A stretch of DNA of 64,000 nucleotides from a virus, in IMG/VR virus record IMGVR_UViG_3300025127_007327, positions 1-64,000 of that record; one strand, given 5' to 3'. Made by a program: the position numbers and the translations under genes. Below, one piece after another: positions 6,945 through 14,639 of the stretch. Numbering within the stretch: position 1 is the first letter of the stretch; each line of letters opens with the position of its first letter. The notes under the pieces are model-generated. The model made no database searches. It was given only the letters and a program-made list of their open reading frames with translations, and had not been told where the DNA came from.

Positions 6945-7196
6945 ATGTCATTAGACAAAGCGTGGAAAGATTTTTTAAATGAGAGTGTTGATGAAAAGAC
7001 TATCTTTACCTATATTCAAGGTCTCCAAGAAATTATTTCCAATCTTAAACCAAGAACACTAACTGAAAAACGAAGGTTACAGTTAGCGAGACAGCACTTA
7101 CGTGAAGTTAAAAGATTTGCACGTAAATTGAATAATGACATTGGTGTTCTTCAAGAAAAACTTAATATACTGGAAGAGTCAAAAGGAGATGAATAA
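6945..7196 (+). CDS. Small helical protein with tag-like N-terminus
   Basis: The ATG at 6945 follows an AGAGGA ribosome site and is preferred to the TTG at 6885. The 83-residue product opens MSLDKAWKDFLNES, resembling the tag of the genes at 2835-4582 (a W, then a basic residue, then FLNE). It continues as a charged helical protein (LQLARQHLREVKRFARKLNN). If the tag is a prohead-targeting peptide, cleavage would fall after FLNE. Its stop overlaps the start of the next gene. Confidence 0.65.
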   Translation: MSLDKAWKDFLNESVDEKTIFTYIQGLQEIISNLKPRTLTEKRRLQLARQHLREVKRFARKLNNDIGVLQEKLNILEESKGDE

Positions 7197-9139
7197 TGGC
7201 GAAAGCTAATACTCATCTCACACACTTAGAAGAATTGGTGCTTACCCAAGGCTCAGATGGTTATAACATGGCTAGAGCCTTCCTTCTAGAGCTTTTAAAG
7301 GTTCTTAAGGGTAACACCAAGTCTAAGATTCAAACGTCCGTCAAATGGGACGGAGCGCCTGCTATTTTCGCTGGCACAAATCCTGAAAATGGTAGGTTCT
7401 TTGTTGGTACTAAATCTATTTTTAATAAAGTACCAAAGATTAATTATACCGAAGAAGATATTGTTAAGAATCATGGGCACGCGCCCGGACTAGTTGATAA
7501 ATTAACCAAAGCTTTACGGTATTTGCCGGCACTCAAGATCCAAAACATTCTGCAAGGTGATTTTATGTTTGACGATGGAATGGTGTCGACTATTGAAGTT
7601 GATGGTGAGCCTCATTATCGTTTTAAACCAAACACCATTACATATACAGTCCCTGTAAACTCTGATCTTGGAAGAGAAATTGGTGAGTCTAAGTTTGGAA
7701 TTATTTTTCACACAACTTATAATGATTTAGATGGCAATGCTAGTTTTGGCGCTGACATATCTGGACTTAGAAAAACACCCGGAGTGTGGTTTGATGATGC
7801 ATACTTCGATGATAATACCGGCGTTGTGACGTTAACGGAGGATGAAGAGGCAGAAATTGTTAGATTAGTAACAGAGGCTGACGAAGTTAATGAACGCATT
7901 AATTATGAAGACCTACCCGCGGCACTTTTAAACATTTATATTAATAGTGAAATTAAAGCTGGTAACTTTTTAGAAGATCCAGAAAGCTCGTATGAGGGAT
8001 TCTTAAACTGGTATTCACAACGTTCTCAAAAGAAGATAAACAATCTTAAAAGTGTGAAAGGTAAACAAAAAGCAACACAAAACACTAGACAGACTTTACA
8101 ATCTTTTAAAGAAAGAAGAGAAGACATAGAGAATATTTTTAGGATTAGTCGATTATTATTTGAAGCTAAAAACATTTTTATTCAAAAATATAACAACGCT
8201 GTTTACAGAACAAGACATTTTATTGAAAATGAATCTGGAGATTTAGTTGCTAGTAATCCAGAAGGATATGTCGCTGTGGATCATCGAGGCAATGGAATAA
8301 AATTTGTTGATAGATTAGAATTTAGTAAAGCTAATTTTGCCATTGATAAAAGTGATAAGTTCTCGTCTGAACTAAATGAAGATGAGGATGAAGACGATGA
8401 TCCGGTTGTTGATGACGAATATCCAAAAACAATTGCCATTGTTCCCGGTGCATTTAAGCCACCACATAGAGGACATTTAGACATGGTGCGAAAATATGCT
8501 AACATGGCTGATGAAGTTATTGTTTTAATTTCTCGCCCTACTAAAAGCGGTAGAAGACTACCAAACGGTAGAGAGATAACTGCTGAAGATTCGTTGAAAA
8601 TATGGAAAACTCTAGCGGCCGGTATGGGCAATGTTGATATTAGAATTTCGCCCCATGCATCACCATTAACTGCTGCATATGAATACATTGGCGATGAAGG
8701 ACCAATTAATGTTGGTGATAGAGTTATGTTGGGTTGTAGCAATAAAGGTGGCGATTGTAAAAGATGGACTGGAGCAGTAAAGTACATTAAGCAAGGAGTT
8801 GAATTGGTACCGGTGACCGGTGTGGAGCCAACACAAAGAGATAGTGGGCAGCCATATAGTGCAACAGATTTTCGTAATGCGCTCGGTGATCCTAATAACA
8901 ACCGCGAGGAAATCGCTGATTTTGTTGGTGCAGAGAACGTTAATACAGTGTTAGATATACTTGGGCTCGATACCATCGATGAAATGTCAGGAGCGGGTGC
9001 TGTTGGGGGATATGCAGCCCCTTTGGGATATGGGTCGGTTAGACTCAAAAACAAAAAGAAAAAGAAAAACGAATATATCGATTTAAGTTTGATTGACGAG
9101 GTTATGAAACTAATTAAGGAAAGAGGCATTGTAAAATGA
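7196..9139 (+). CDS. KxDG ligase-like domain fused to HxGH nucleotidylyltransferase
   Basis: A 647-residue two-part protein. The N-terminal half contains SVKWDGAPAIFAG, with Lys50-Trp-Asp-Gly53 matching the KxDG nucleotide-attachment motif of ATP-dependent DNA/RNA ligases. GRFFVGTKS about 20 residues later is a plausible second strand of that fold. An acidic linker (NEDEDEDDDP, about 395-404) leads to VPGAFKPPHRGH (about 415-426), the GxFxPxHxGH motif of cytidylyl/adenylyltransferases, followed by YSATDFR, an ISxTxxR-like motif. I know related proteins from marine T4-like phages, with no established role that I recall. It may charge itself or a substrate with a nucleotide. The C-terminus is Lys-rich (KNKKKKKNE). 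Confidence 0.75.
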   Translation: MAKANTHLTHLEELVLTQGSDGYNMARAFLLELLKVLKGNTKSKIQTSVKWDGAPAIFAGTNPENGRFFVGTKSIFNKVPKINYTEEDIVKNHGHAPGLVDKLTKALRYLPALKIQNILQGDFMFDDGMVSTIEVDGEPHYRFKPNTITYTVPVNSDLGREIGESKFGIIFHTTYNDLDGNASFGADISGLRKTPGVWFDDAYFDDNTGVVTLTEDEEAEIVRLVTEADEVNERINYEDLPAALLNIYINSEIKAGNFLEDPESSYEGFLNWYSQRSQKKINNLKSVKGKQKATQNTRQTLQSFKERREDIENIFRISRLLFEAKNIFIQKYNNAVYRTRHFIENESGDLVASNPEGYVAVDHRGNGIKFVDRLEFSKANFAIDKSDKFSSELNEDEDEDDDPVVDDEYPKTIAIVPGAFKPPHRGHLDMVRKYANMADEVIVLISRPTKSGRRLPNGREITAEDSLKIWKTLAAGMGNVDIRISPHASPLTAAYEYIGDEGPINVGDRVMLGCSNKGGDCKRWTGAVKYIKQGVELVPVTGVEPTQRDSGQPYSATDFRNALGDPNNNREEIADFVGAENVNTVLDILGLDTIDEMSGAGAVGGYAAPLGYGSVRLKNKKKKKNEYIDLSLIDEVMKLIKERGIVK

Positions 9140-9918
9140 ACCAACAAGAAGAACAAATCTTAAGACAGAGTATAAGAGAAATTATTCGCTCTGTCAAGAG
9201 TAAAAAACTAAATGAAGAAACTCAACTTCGTAAGTTAATCCAAGGTTTTTTGGATATTGAACTTAAAAACTTGAGTGAAAATGTTAGTGACACGGACCCA
9301 ACTCCAAATAAGTCTACTGGAATTAATGTTTTGGAACAGTTATTGAAAAAAATAGTTCCGATTATTGAAGAGGACTACAAGTCTCTAACAACAGATAAAA
9401 ACCAAAGAGATTCTTACAGATCACACATTGTTAACGCTGTGGTTAATACTTTAACTCCTGTTGAAATCAACAATGATGCACATAAAGGTGAGTCTGAAGG
9501 CATAAAAGATATGGAAGAGGAGGTATCAATAAATGTTGGCGGTTCTGATGATGATAAGTTTATCGATATTCGCACTGATGCCGAGAAATCTGCAGATGAT
9601 GAAGAAAAGGAAGCGGATCCGAGAGATTCGTTCGGAGCGGGCGTCGAAGGTGACGAAACTGGGCGTAATGTGGCGTACCAATCGTTCAAAAAAATAGAAA
9701 CAAATATTATTGATGCTTATGAATTACTTTCAAATCCTGAAGACCAAGAATTGTTTTATGATTATTTAATCGCGAATCTTAAACTTTACTTTAAAAAGTT
9801 CGAGCAAGAATTAGAACCATCAGTCGATGAACCTACAAACAAAGCTTATGATATGGCGGCCGCTGATCAACCAGCAACTGAGCCGGCGGATGATGACGCA
9901 ACTGAATTGGAATTATAA
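9136..9918 (+). CDS. Conserved acidic phage protein, probable head/structural
   Basis: A 260-residue acidic protein. The N-terminal 50 residues are an amphipathic helix region with KKLNE and KNLSE, both (L)-x-E. The middle is disordered and acidic. DKFIDIRTDAEKSADDEEKE and YELLSNPEDQELFYDYLIAN (about residues 189-208) are blocks I recognise as conserved in marine myovirus genomes. No enzymatic motif is present. It overlaps the previous stop by ATGA and is abutted by the next gene. A prohead-core or scaffold-like role fits the composition but is inference. Confidence 0.65.
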   Translation: MNQQEEQILRQSIREIIRSVKSKKLNEETQLRKLIQGFLDIELKNLSENVSDTDPTPNKSTGINVLEQLLKKIVPIIEEDYKSLTTDKNQRDSYRSHIVNAVVNTLTPVEINNDAHKGESEGIKDMEEEVSINVGGSDDDKFIDIRTDAEKSADDEEKEADPRDSFGAGVEGDETGRNVAYQSFKKIETNIIDAYELLSNPEDQELFYDYLIANLKLYFKKFEQELEPSVDEPTNKAYDMAAADQPATEPADDDATELEL

Positions 9919-10238
9919 TGGCTGATGAAGATAAAACTGTCACAGAATTATTAGAAGATGAATTTGGATCCACTTTAGCTGGAGTTACCGATATCGATAC
10001 TTTAAAAGAGGCTTTGTATATTGCAAATAGAGTTACTGAGGAGCAAATTAAAAAAAATTTACCGGGTGATGTTGATCCCAATAATTTAGATTCTGTCATT
10101 AGACCAGCAAAATATCGAAATGGTATAAAAATCAAAGATAAGTTTACTTTAAGAGATCTTATTTTACAAAATCAAGAACCTCAGACACTAATGGCAGAAA
10201 TAATTGATGCTTACATTAATTCTAAATTAGGTGGATGA
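9918..10238 (+). CDS. Hypothetical protein, 106 residues
   Basis: An acidic helical protein beginning MADEDKTVTELLEDEFG. It is coupled to the previous gene (TAATG) and ends the left block of co-directional overlapping genes; a promoter follows. The family is unknown, though its position suggests it belongs with the structural-type genes before it. Confidence 0.6.
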   Translation: MADEDKTVTELLEDEFGSTLAGVTDIDTLKEALYIANRVTEEQIKKNLPGDVDPNNLDSVIRPAKYRNGIKIKDKFTLRDLILQNQEPQTLMAEIIDAYINSKLGG

Positions 10239-10268
10239 GAATAAAATCAAAAAATATTCGTTTTTTAC

Positions 10269-10297
10269 TTGACAAGATAAAAAATCAGTATTATAGT
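10269..10297 (+). promoter_or_regulatory. Sigma-70-type promoter
   Basis: TTGACA (10269-10274), a 17-base spacer, then TATAGT (10292-10297). The -35 is a perfect match and the -10 matches five of six. It sits in the 82-base gap between genes and would start transcription near 10304, upstream of the gene at 10321, opening the small-gene/tmRNA block. Confidence 0.8.
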
Positions 10298-10320
10298 TAA
10301 ACTGTCAGTTGTGAAAGTCT

Positions 10321-10638
10321 ATGAAAGATTATAGTACTATCAATAAATTAAAAGATCATAATATTATTAATGATCAGTTATTAGTTTGTATTAATAAACT
10401 ATCACTTGAAGATTTAATTGCAATCAAATTAGAATTATCTACCAATTTACTAAACAATAGATTATATGGCTTAGATCTTTGGAATAAAATGGACTCTATA
10501 ACTAAAGAAGCTTTATTAAAATTTTCTTTATCAGTTACGAAAACAAAAGCTGATGCCAGTAGATTTTTAGGTATCACACAACAGAATTTTAATAGAATTT
10601 GTAAAACATATAAGGTATTTGAAAATGAAATTAATTAG
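10321..10638 (+). CDS. Small protein with C-terminal helix-turn-helix
   Basis: A 105-residue protein. Residues about 78-100 (DASRFLGITQQNFNRICKTY) look like a Fis/NtrC-type helix-turn-helix, with a regularly spaced ASRFLGIT turn. The N-terminal part is Leu/Asn-rich and helical. It is the first gene after a strong host-type promoter, a position typical of early regulators. The role is inferred from the motif and position only. Confidence 0.55.
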   Translation: MKDYSTINKLKDHNIINDQLLVCINKLSLEDLIAIKLELSTNLLNNRLYGLDLWNKMDSITKEALLKFSLSVTKTKADASRFLGITQQNFNRICKTYKVFENEIN

Positions 10639-11215
10639 TATACTCAGCTTGTTGACATGCGGACCTGCTGAACTTGAAACACAAAAGACAGACACACAAT
10701 CAAAAGTTGCTGAAGAAATTCCAACTGAGTTTGGTGTTATTGCTGCTGAAGGTTGTTCTCAAGCTTCTGTTGGCTCAACAGCGTGTAATATTGTTCTCTA
10801 TGACCAAAATAAAGAGGTCTGGCAATTAAAAAATCAAAAAGATAAGATTGTTGTGTTAGATTTCTCAGCTATGTGGTGTGGTCCATGCCAGCATGCTGGT
10901 AGTTTTACACAAACTATTCAAGATAGTTATTCCAATGTTATCATGGCTACTATTCTAATTGATGGTTATTACTCAGGTATTGAACCCACTGAGGAAGAAG
11001 TTAATGGTTGGGTAAGTAATCATGGTATTACTACAGCCCCAGTTTTATATGCCAGTAGAGAAAAGATATTTGATTCTACAGGAACTGGATTAGATGGTTA
11101 TATTATTACAGGATTTCCCACTTATGCATACATTGACACAGACGGCAAAATTCAATATATGCACACTGGTTTTAATGAACTGTATGTAAGAAATATTATT
11201 GAAGGTTTACAATAA
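10625..11215 (+). CDS. Exported thioredoxin-like protein, possible lipoprotein
   Basis: A 196-residue protein. A very short hydrophobic N-terminus, MKLISILSLLTC, could be a signal peptide with a weak lipobox (LLT-Cys12). A thioredoxin fold follows with DFSAMWCGPCQ (Cys85-Gly-Pro-Cys88) and a cis-Pro candidate in TGFPTYAYI. The linker at 13-45 is polar, as in TlpA-type membrane-anchored thioredoxins. The ATG at 10625 is preferred to the TTG at 10619, and both overlap the previous gene. An envelope-located disulfide enzyme encoded by a phage is unusual; the target is unknown. Confidence 0.75.
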   Translation: MKLISILSLLTCGPAELETQKTDTQSKVAEEIPTEFGVIAAEGCSQASVGSTACNIVLYDQNKEVWQLKNQKDKIVVLDFSAMWCGPCQHAGSFTQTIQDSYSNVIMATILIDGYYSGIEPTEEEVNGWVSNHGITTAPVLYASREKIFDSTGTGLDGYIITGFPTYAYIDTDGKIQYMHTGFNELYVRNIIEGLQ

Positions 11216-11430
11216 TGTGGAAAGTTTATAAATACAATGGAAATTATATTCAGGGTGATTTACTTAGCAAACATTCATCTGAAAATGCAGCTTTAAAAGC
11301 AGCTAAAAAAAGTATTGGTCACACGCATACTGAAAAGAAAAAAGTCAACAATGAAATTAGAATTTGGCTTGATAGCGTCAATCATACACCTATGGGTGTC
11401 ATAATAAAAAACACTAGAGGATCTAGTTAA
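11215..11430 (+). CDS. Hypothetical 71-residue protein
   Basis: A basic small protein (MWKVYKYNGNYIQGDLL to NTRGSS), coupled to the thioredoxin-like gene by a TAATG overlap. It ends 10 bases before the tmRNA. No family is recognised. Confidence 0.5.
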   Translation: MWKVYKYNGNYIQGDLLSKHSSENAALKAAKKSIGHTHTEKKKVNNEIRIWLDSVNHTPMGVIIKNTRGSS

Positions 11431-11440
11431 TATAGATAAC

Positions 11441-11776
<336 letters not shown>

Positions 11777-11789
11777 CTAAAGGAATACT

Positions 11790-12014
11790 ATGAATATGAT
11801 TAGCTGGTTGCAAAATTTTTATAGCAACGAAAAAAAAGAAAAAACAATTAATAGAATTGTAAAACCAATTGATTCAATTGAAGATGCACTTTGGGACATT
11901 AAAGAAGATTATGATCTTGAAACCGAAGAAATTGAAAAAACAGTTCTTGACAAAAGAAAAAATATAGAGTATATGTATAAATCTATAAAACAAAAAACTA
12001 ATGGTGATTTATGA
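11790..12014 (+). CDS. Hypothetical helical protein, 74 residues
   Basis: A charged, mostly helical small protein (IDSIEDALWDIKEDYDLETE). It starts 14 bases after the tmRNA behind an AAAGGA site, and its stop overlaps the next start. The function is unknown. Confidence 0.55.
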   Translation: MNMISWLQNFYSNEKKEKTINRIVKPIDSIEDALWDIKEDYDLETEEIEKTVLDKRKNIEYMYKSIKQKTNGDL

Positions 12015-12478
12015 GTGAAGAAAAAAAAGCAACCGTGATGGTTTCTGGTGGTTTTGATCCGGTTCACGCCGGTCATATTAGAATGATTAGACATGCAGCA
12101 CAATATGGTGATGTAATTGTTATCGCTAATTCCGATAATTGGTTATACAGAAAGAAAGGCTTTGTTTTTATGGAATGGGAACGTCGTGTTGAAATTTTAA
12201 ATGCAATTAAAGGTGTAATTTTAGTTGACTCTGTTGATGATACCGATGGTACTGTTTGTGAAGCCATCGCCCGCCATAAGCCGACTTTTTTCGCCAATGG
12301 TGGTGATCGCGGAAAATCTAATACACCTGAACAATCCGTTTGTGAAGAACTTGGTGTTCAACTTTTATGGGGTGTTGGGGGCGAAGAAAAAGTAGATAGT
12401 TCTTCTGAACTCGCTAAAAAAGCTAGAGATTTTAAGTCACCTGAAACTCGTGGTAATGTAAAACATTCCGGTCGATGA
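12011..12478 (+). CDS. Cytidylyl/adenylyltransferase-family protein
   Basis: A 155-residue single-domain nucleotidylyltransferase. GGFDPVHAGH (13-22) is the GxFDxxHxGH motif of the TagD/RfaE2/CoaD superfamily, and ANGGDRG (about 96-102) matches the second conserved block of the RfaE2-like subgroup. Members transfer a nucleotide onto a phosphorylated sugar, glycerol or cofactor. The usual ISSTxIR is replaced by SSSELAKK, so substrate and activity are open. A link with the sugar-nucleotide genes downstream is possible but unproven. Confidence 0.8.
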   Translation: MSEEKKATVMVSGGFDPVHAGHIRMIRHAAQYGDVIVIANSDNWLYRKKGFVFMEWERRVEILNAIKGVILVDSVDDTDGTVCEAIARHKPTFFANGGDRGKSNTPEQSVCEELGVQLLWGVGGEEKVDSSSELAKKARDFKSPETRGNVKHSGR

Positions 12479-12499
12479 TTTAATACTGTAATTAAAATA

Positions 12500-13003
12500 A
12501 TGGATAATGAAAAAACATTAAAACTTGATTCTTCTTATCGACCCATAGAAGTAATAGATGCACTAGAAGCACTTGTACTTTGTTTAGTTGGAAAAGCACA
12601 AGCTTTAGAAAATTATAATAGCGTCATAAAATCAGTTAGTGAGAGTTTCAATCTTCCAGCAGTGATTGTTTTAAAACGAATTGTAAAATTTAGATATCAC
12701 ACTATCCCATGCCACAGAAAAAATATTATTTGGCGAGATCAAAATCAATGTCAATATTGTGCCAAACACTTTACGGCCGATAAATTAACAATAGACCATA
12801 TTTTACCTCGTTCACGCGGCGGAAAAAACAAATGGGACAACTTAGTTGCAGCTTGTAAAAAGTGTAACCAAAGAAAAGGTAGTAAAACACCTGAAGAAGC
12901 GAATATGCCACTTTTAAGAGAACCGAAAGCTCCTAAGTCTGACATATTTAAAAATATTAGCAATTGTCAAATATCTTCAAAATGGGATTATTATCTTTGG
13001 TAA
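12500..13003 (+). CDS. HNH endonuclease, free-standing
   Basis: A 167-residue protein. CQYC (about 91-94), TIDHILPRSRGGKNKWDNLV (about 103-122) and CKKCNQRKG (about 126-134) form a complete HNH nuclease domain with two zinc-binding CxxC pairs. The N-terminal half (SYRPIEVIDALEAL) is the helper region common in phage HNH proteins. It lies alone between the tmRNA and tRNA genes, a usual place for homing-type endonucleases, but no intron or split gene is visible beside it. Confidence 0.85.
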   Translation: MDNEKTLKLDSSYRPIEVIDALEALVLCLVGKAQALENYNSVIKSVSESFNLPAVIVLKRIVKFRYHTIPCHRKNIIWRDQNQCQYCAKHFTADKLTIDHILPRSRGGKNKWDNLVAACKKCNQRKGSKTPEEANMPLLREPKAPKSDIFKNISNCQISSKWDYYLW

Positions 13004-13018
13004 GATTAATATAATCAA

Positions 13019-13047
13019 TTGACAGTAACAATTAGATAGGTTATGAT
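13019..13047 (+). promoter_or_regulatory. Sigma-70-type promoter for tRNA-Asn
   Basis: TTGACA (13019-13024), a 17-base spacer and TATGAT (13042-13047). The expected start near 13054 is two bases before the mature tRNA 5' end. Confidence 0.8.
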
Positions 13048-13055
13048 TACTATAT

Positions 13056-13132
13056 TGCCCCTTAGCTCAGTTGGTTAGAGCAGCGGACTGTTAATCCGCT
13101 TGTCCTCGGTTCGAGTCCGAGAGGGGCAGCCA
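13056..13132 (+). tRNA. tRNA-Asn (anticodon GUU)
   Basis: The acceptor TGCCCCT (13056-13062) pairs with AGGGGCA (13122-13128). The discriminator is G and CCA is encoded (13130-13132). Anticodon stem GCGGA/TCCGC encloses the loop CTGTTAA with GTT at 13090-13092, and the T-arm is CTCGGTTCGAGTCCGAG. All arms are complete, and a consensus promoter ends nine bases upstream. Confidence 0.95.
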
Positions 13133-13150
13133 CTTACCAAAGGAGAAAAC

Positions 13151-13627
13151 ATGTCTGTTGTAAAAAGACTACAATCACTAAACTTGCCTGAAGACGCAAT
13201 GATTACGCTCACTCGTGAAGAGGGAACGGATGTCTTCGTTCATAATGAAACAGAAGTAGAGGACGCAATGAATGAAACAAGCGTAATCTATGATTTTGCT
13301 TCACTTATTTCTAACACAAAACTTGATGCTCGTAATCGTTGGAATGGCAATATCATTCAACATCTTCGCGATAATGATTTTCTTGAAGAATATGAGCGAG
13401 GTAGTTTTGCTTTTGAAGATTTCTTAGCTGAGACACTAACTGAAAATTTTTATGATACTGAGTTAATTGAATATTCAACTGAGAAGTACGATCATAAACG
13501 AGGCTTTACAACTCTAACTGCACAGGTTGAAGTTCCATTCGCAAATTTCGTTGAAATTAATCCATTTGTAACTGGTTGGACAGTATCTGTTGAAACTGAA
13601 AATGGTACACTAACGTTTGATGCTTGA
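13151..13627 (+). CDS. Hypothetical protein, 158 residues
   Basis: The ATG at 13151 follows an AAAGGAGAA ribosome site and avoids the tRNA, unlike the TTG at 13100. The protein is acidic, with a helical middle and a beta-rich C-terminus (TAQVEVPFANFVEINPFVTG). Arginine codons are mainly CGT/CGC, unlike the AGA-rich neighbours. No family is recognised. Confidence 0.65.
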   Translation: MSVVKRLQSLNLPEDAMITLTREEGTDVFVHNETEVEDAMNETSVIYDFASLISNTKLDARNRWNGNIIQHLRDNDFLEEYERGSFAFEDFLAETLTENFYDTELIEYSTEKYDHKRGFTTLTAQVEVPFANFVEINPFVTGWTVSVETENGTLTFDA

Positions 13628-13657
13628 TGTTTCTATTTATATTTGGAGGATTTGATT

Positions 13658-13720
13658 ATGGAAAAATGTGAATGCTGCGGCTGCACCGCACCATGTGGTT
13701 GTGATTGCTGCTGCAAATAA
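13658..13720 (+). CDS. Cys-rich 20-residue peptide
   Basis: ATG at 13658 after TTTGGAGGATTTGATT (GGAGG, seven-base spacing) and TAA at 13718-13720. Nine of 20 residues are Cys, arranged as CECCGC, then CGC, then CCC. That density resembles metallothionein-like metal-binding peptides. Support is the strong ribosome site and composition; the extreme shortness keeps confidence moderate. Confidence 0.6.
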   Translation: MEKCECCGCTAPCGCDCCCK

Positions 13721-13823
13721 ACCCCGCGCTGTTCTGCTCGCTTTATAAGCAGAAGGGGGCTGCCGACCCAAACGTAGGCAGAGGTTTCCGGTTATCCTAG
13801 TTCTAGACAAAAAACCGGTTTTT
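13719..13823 (+). ncRNA. Candidate structured RNA ending in a palindromic terminator-like element
   Basis: AAACC (13719-13723) can pair with GGTTT (13783-13787), enclosing hairpins TCTGCT/AGCAGA (13733-13738 with 13748-13753) and CTGCC/GGCAG (13760-13764 with 13777-13781). CCCC (13722-13725) can instead pair with GGGG (13755-13758). The 3' end has CCGGTT (13788-13793) able to pair with AACCGG (13813-13818) before a T-run, within a perfect 14-base palindrome (13810-13823). It is more GC-rich than its surroundings and not coding. The RNA family is unknown. Confidence 0.5.
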
Positions 13824-13844
13824 AAATAATAGCATATTTATTAT

Positions 13845-13991
13845 GTGGAAGAAGTAGTAGAGTTGATGATATTAGCAATGGTAATGTTCCTTGCTGCTTT
13901 TTTCTGTTTCAAAGTTTTGTTGTTGCCTGAAGCTACAATATCAACAATTGAAAGAATACATGACATCGAAAACAAAATATACGATAAATGA
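13845..13991 (+). CDS. Small single-pass membrane protein (GTG start)
   Basis: GTG at 13845 to TGA at 13989-13991, 48 residues. MILAMVMFLAAFFCFKVLLL is a clear membrane helix with an acidic N-terminus and a polar C-terminal helix. It fills the otherwise empty stretch after the structured RNA and overlaps the next ORF by 32 bases. No strong ribosome site is visible, so confidence is modest. Confidence 0.4.
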   Translation: MEEVVELMILAMVMFLAAFFCFKVLLLPEATISTIERIHDIENKIYDK

Positions 13992-14214
13992 TAAAGTTTT
14001 AATTAAAGGTTTTACTAAACCAGTCGTTAAAGTTATATTAAAAAAAAGATATGAGCCAACCAAAAATATGCTTGGTGTTGCTGGTTGGCATGCAAAAATA
14101 ATTTATAAAAAAGATGTTTATAAGTTAATAAAATCTGGTGTACCATATAAGAAAGATGAAAAACCCATGGTTTGGGTTTTTGATTGGCAAATAATTAAAA
14201 AATTGCCCGCATAG
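13960..14214 (+). CDS. Hypothetical basic protein, 84 residues
   Basis: The ATG at 13960 gives MTSKTKYTINDKVLIKGFTK, a KOW/SH3-like beta opening. The longer frame from 13891 reads through the membrane-protein gene and is less likely. The stop lies 10 bases inside the following tRNA-Thr gene, so coding and tRNA sequence overlap. The function is unknown. Confidence 0.55.
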   Translation: MTSKTKYTINDKVLIKGFTKPVVKVILKKRYEPTKNMLGVAGWHAKIIYKKDVYKLIKSGVPYKKDEKPMVWVFDWQIIKKLPA

Positions 14215-14280
14215 CTCAACTGGTAGAGCAACGGTTTTGTAAACCGTAGGTTGGGGGTTCAAGTCCCTCTGCGGGCACCA
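14205..14280 (+). tRNA. tRNA-Thr (anticodon UGU)
   Basis: The acceptor GCCCGCA (14205-14211) pairs with TGCGGGC (14270-14276), followed by A and an encoded CCA (14278-14280). Anticodon stem ACGGT/ACCGT surrounds TTTGTAA, with TGT at 14238-14240. T-arm GGGGGTTCAAGTCCCTC is intact. The first bases overlap the end of the upstream ORF. Confidence 0.95.
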
Positions 14281-14286
14281 TTTATT

Positions 14287-14592
14287 ATGACAACTAAAAT
14301 TGATCACATAGGTCTTATTGTTGATGAGCCCCGACTTGCAGCTAAATGGTATCAGCTTAAGTTTAATGCAGAAATACTGTATTTAGATGATACTTGGGCA
14401 TTTGTACAGCTAGAAAATGTAAAGATAGCTTTTGTTATTAAGGGTCAGCATCCTCAACACTTTGCAATCGAAGTAGATGAATTTGATGAAGATGATGTTT
14501 TAAAAGAACATAGAGATGGTTCAATATCAACTTATAAGAAAGATCCTTGGGGTAATATTTACGAATTAATAAAATACCCAGAAACTTCTTGA
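14287..14592 (+). CDS. Glyoxalase/VOC-superfamily protein
   Basis: A 101-residue protein beginning MTTKIDHIGLIVDEPRLAAK, the classic first strand and helix of a VOC metal-binding module. KDPWGNIYELI near the C-terminus is the matching last strand. A single 100-residue module would need to dimerise. Candidate metal ligands are His7 and the Glu of YELI. The start at 14287 follows the tRNA; the frame from 14251 would run through it. The substrate is unknown. Confidence 0.75.
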   Translation: MTTKIDHIGLIVDEPRLAAKWYQLKFNAEILYLDDTWAFVQLENVKIAFVIKGQHPQHFAIEVDEFDEDDVLKEHRDGSISTYKKDPWGNIYELIKYPETS

Positions 14593-14617
14593 CATCGATA
14601 CAAGTTAATGTTAAGTT
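14589..14617 (+). promoter_or_regulatory. Possible promoter before the UV endonuclease gene
   Basis: A perfect TTGACA (14589-14594) with a 17-base spacer to TAAGTT (14612-14617), a weak -10 (three of six). Confidence 0.35.
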
Positions 14618-14639
14618 ATTAGTATTACTGGAGGGTAAT

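Noticed and set aside
8281-9156. A 291-codon open frame on the minus strand
   Set aside because: It lies wholly against the KxDG/HxGH gene, is Ser/Pro/Leu-rich as expected for a shadow, and all other genes point the other way.
13780-13823. A possible preQ1-I riboswitch, because of an A-rich tail and loop-tail pairing
   Set aside because: The first stem (AGAGG with CCTCT) cannot form without a large bulge, and no queuosine or transport gene follows. The segment is better described as a terminator-like palindrome.
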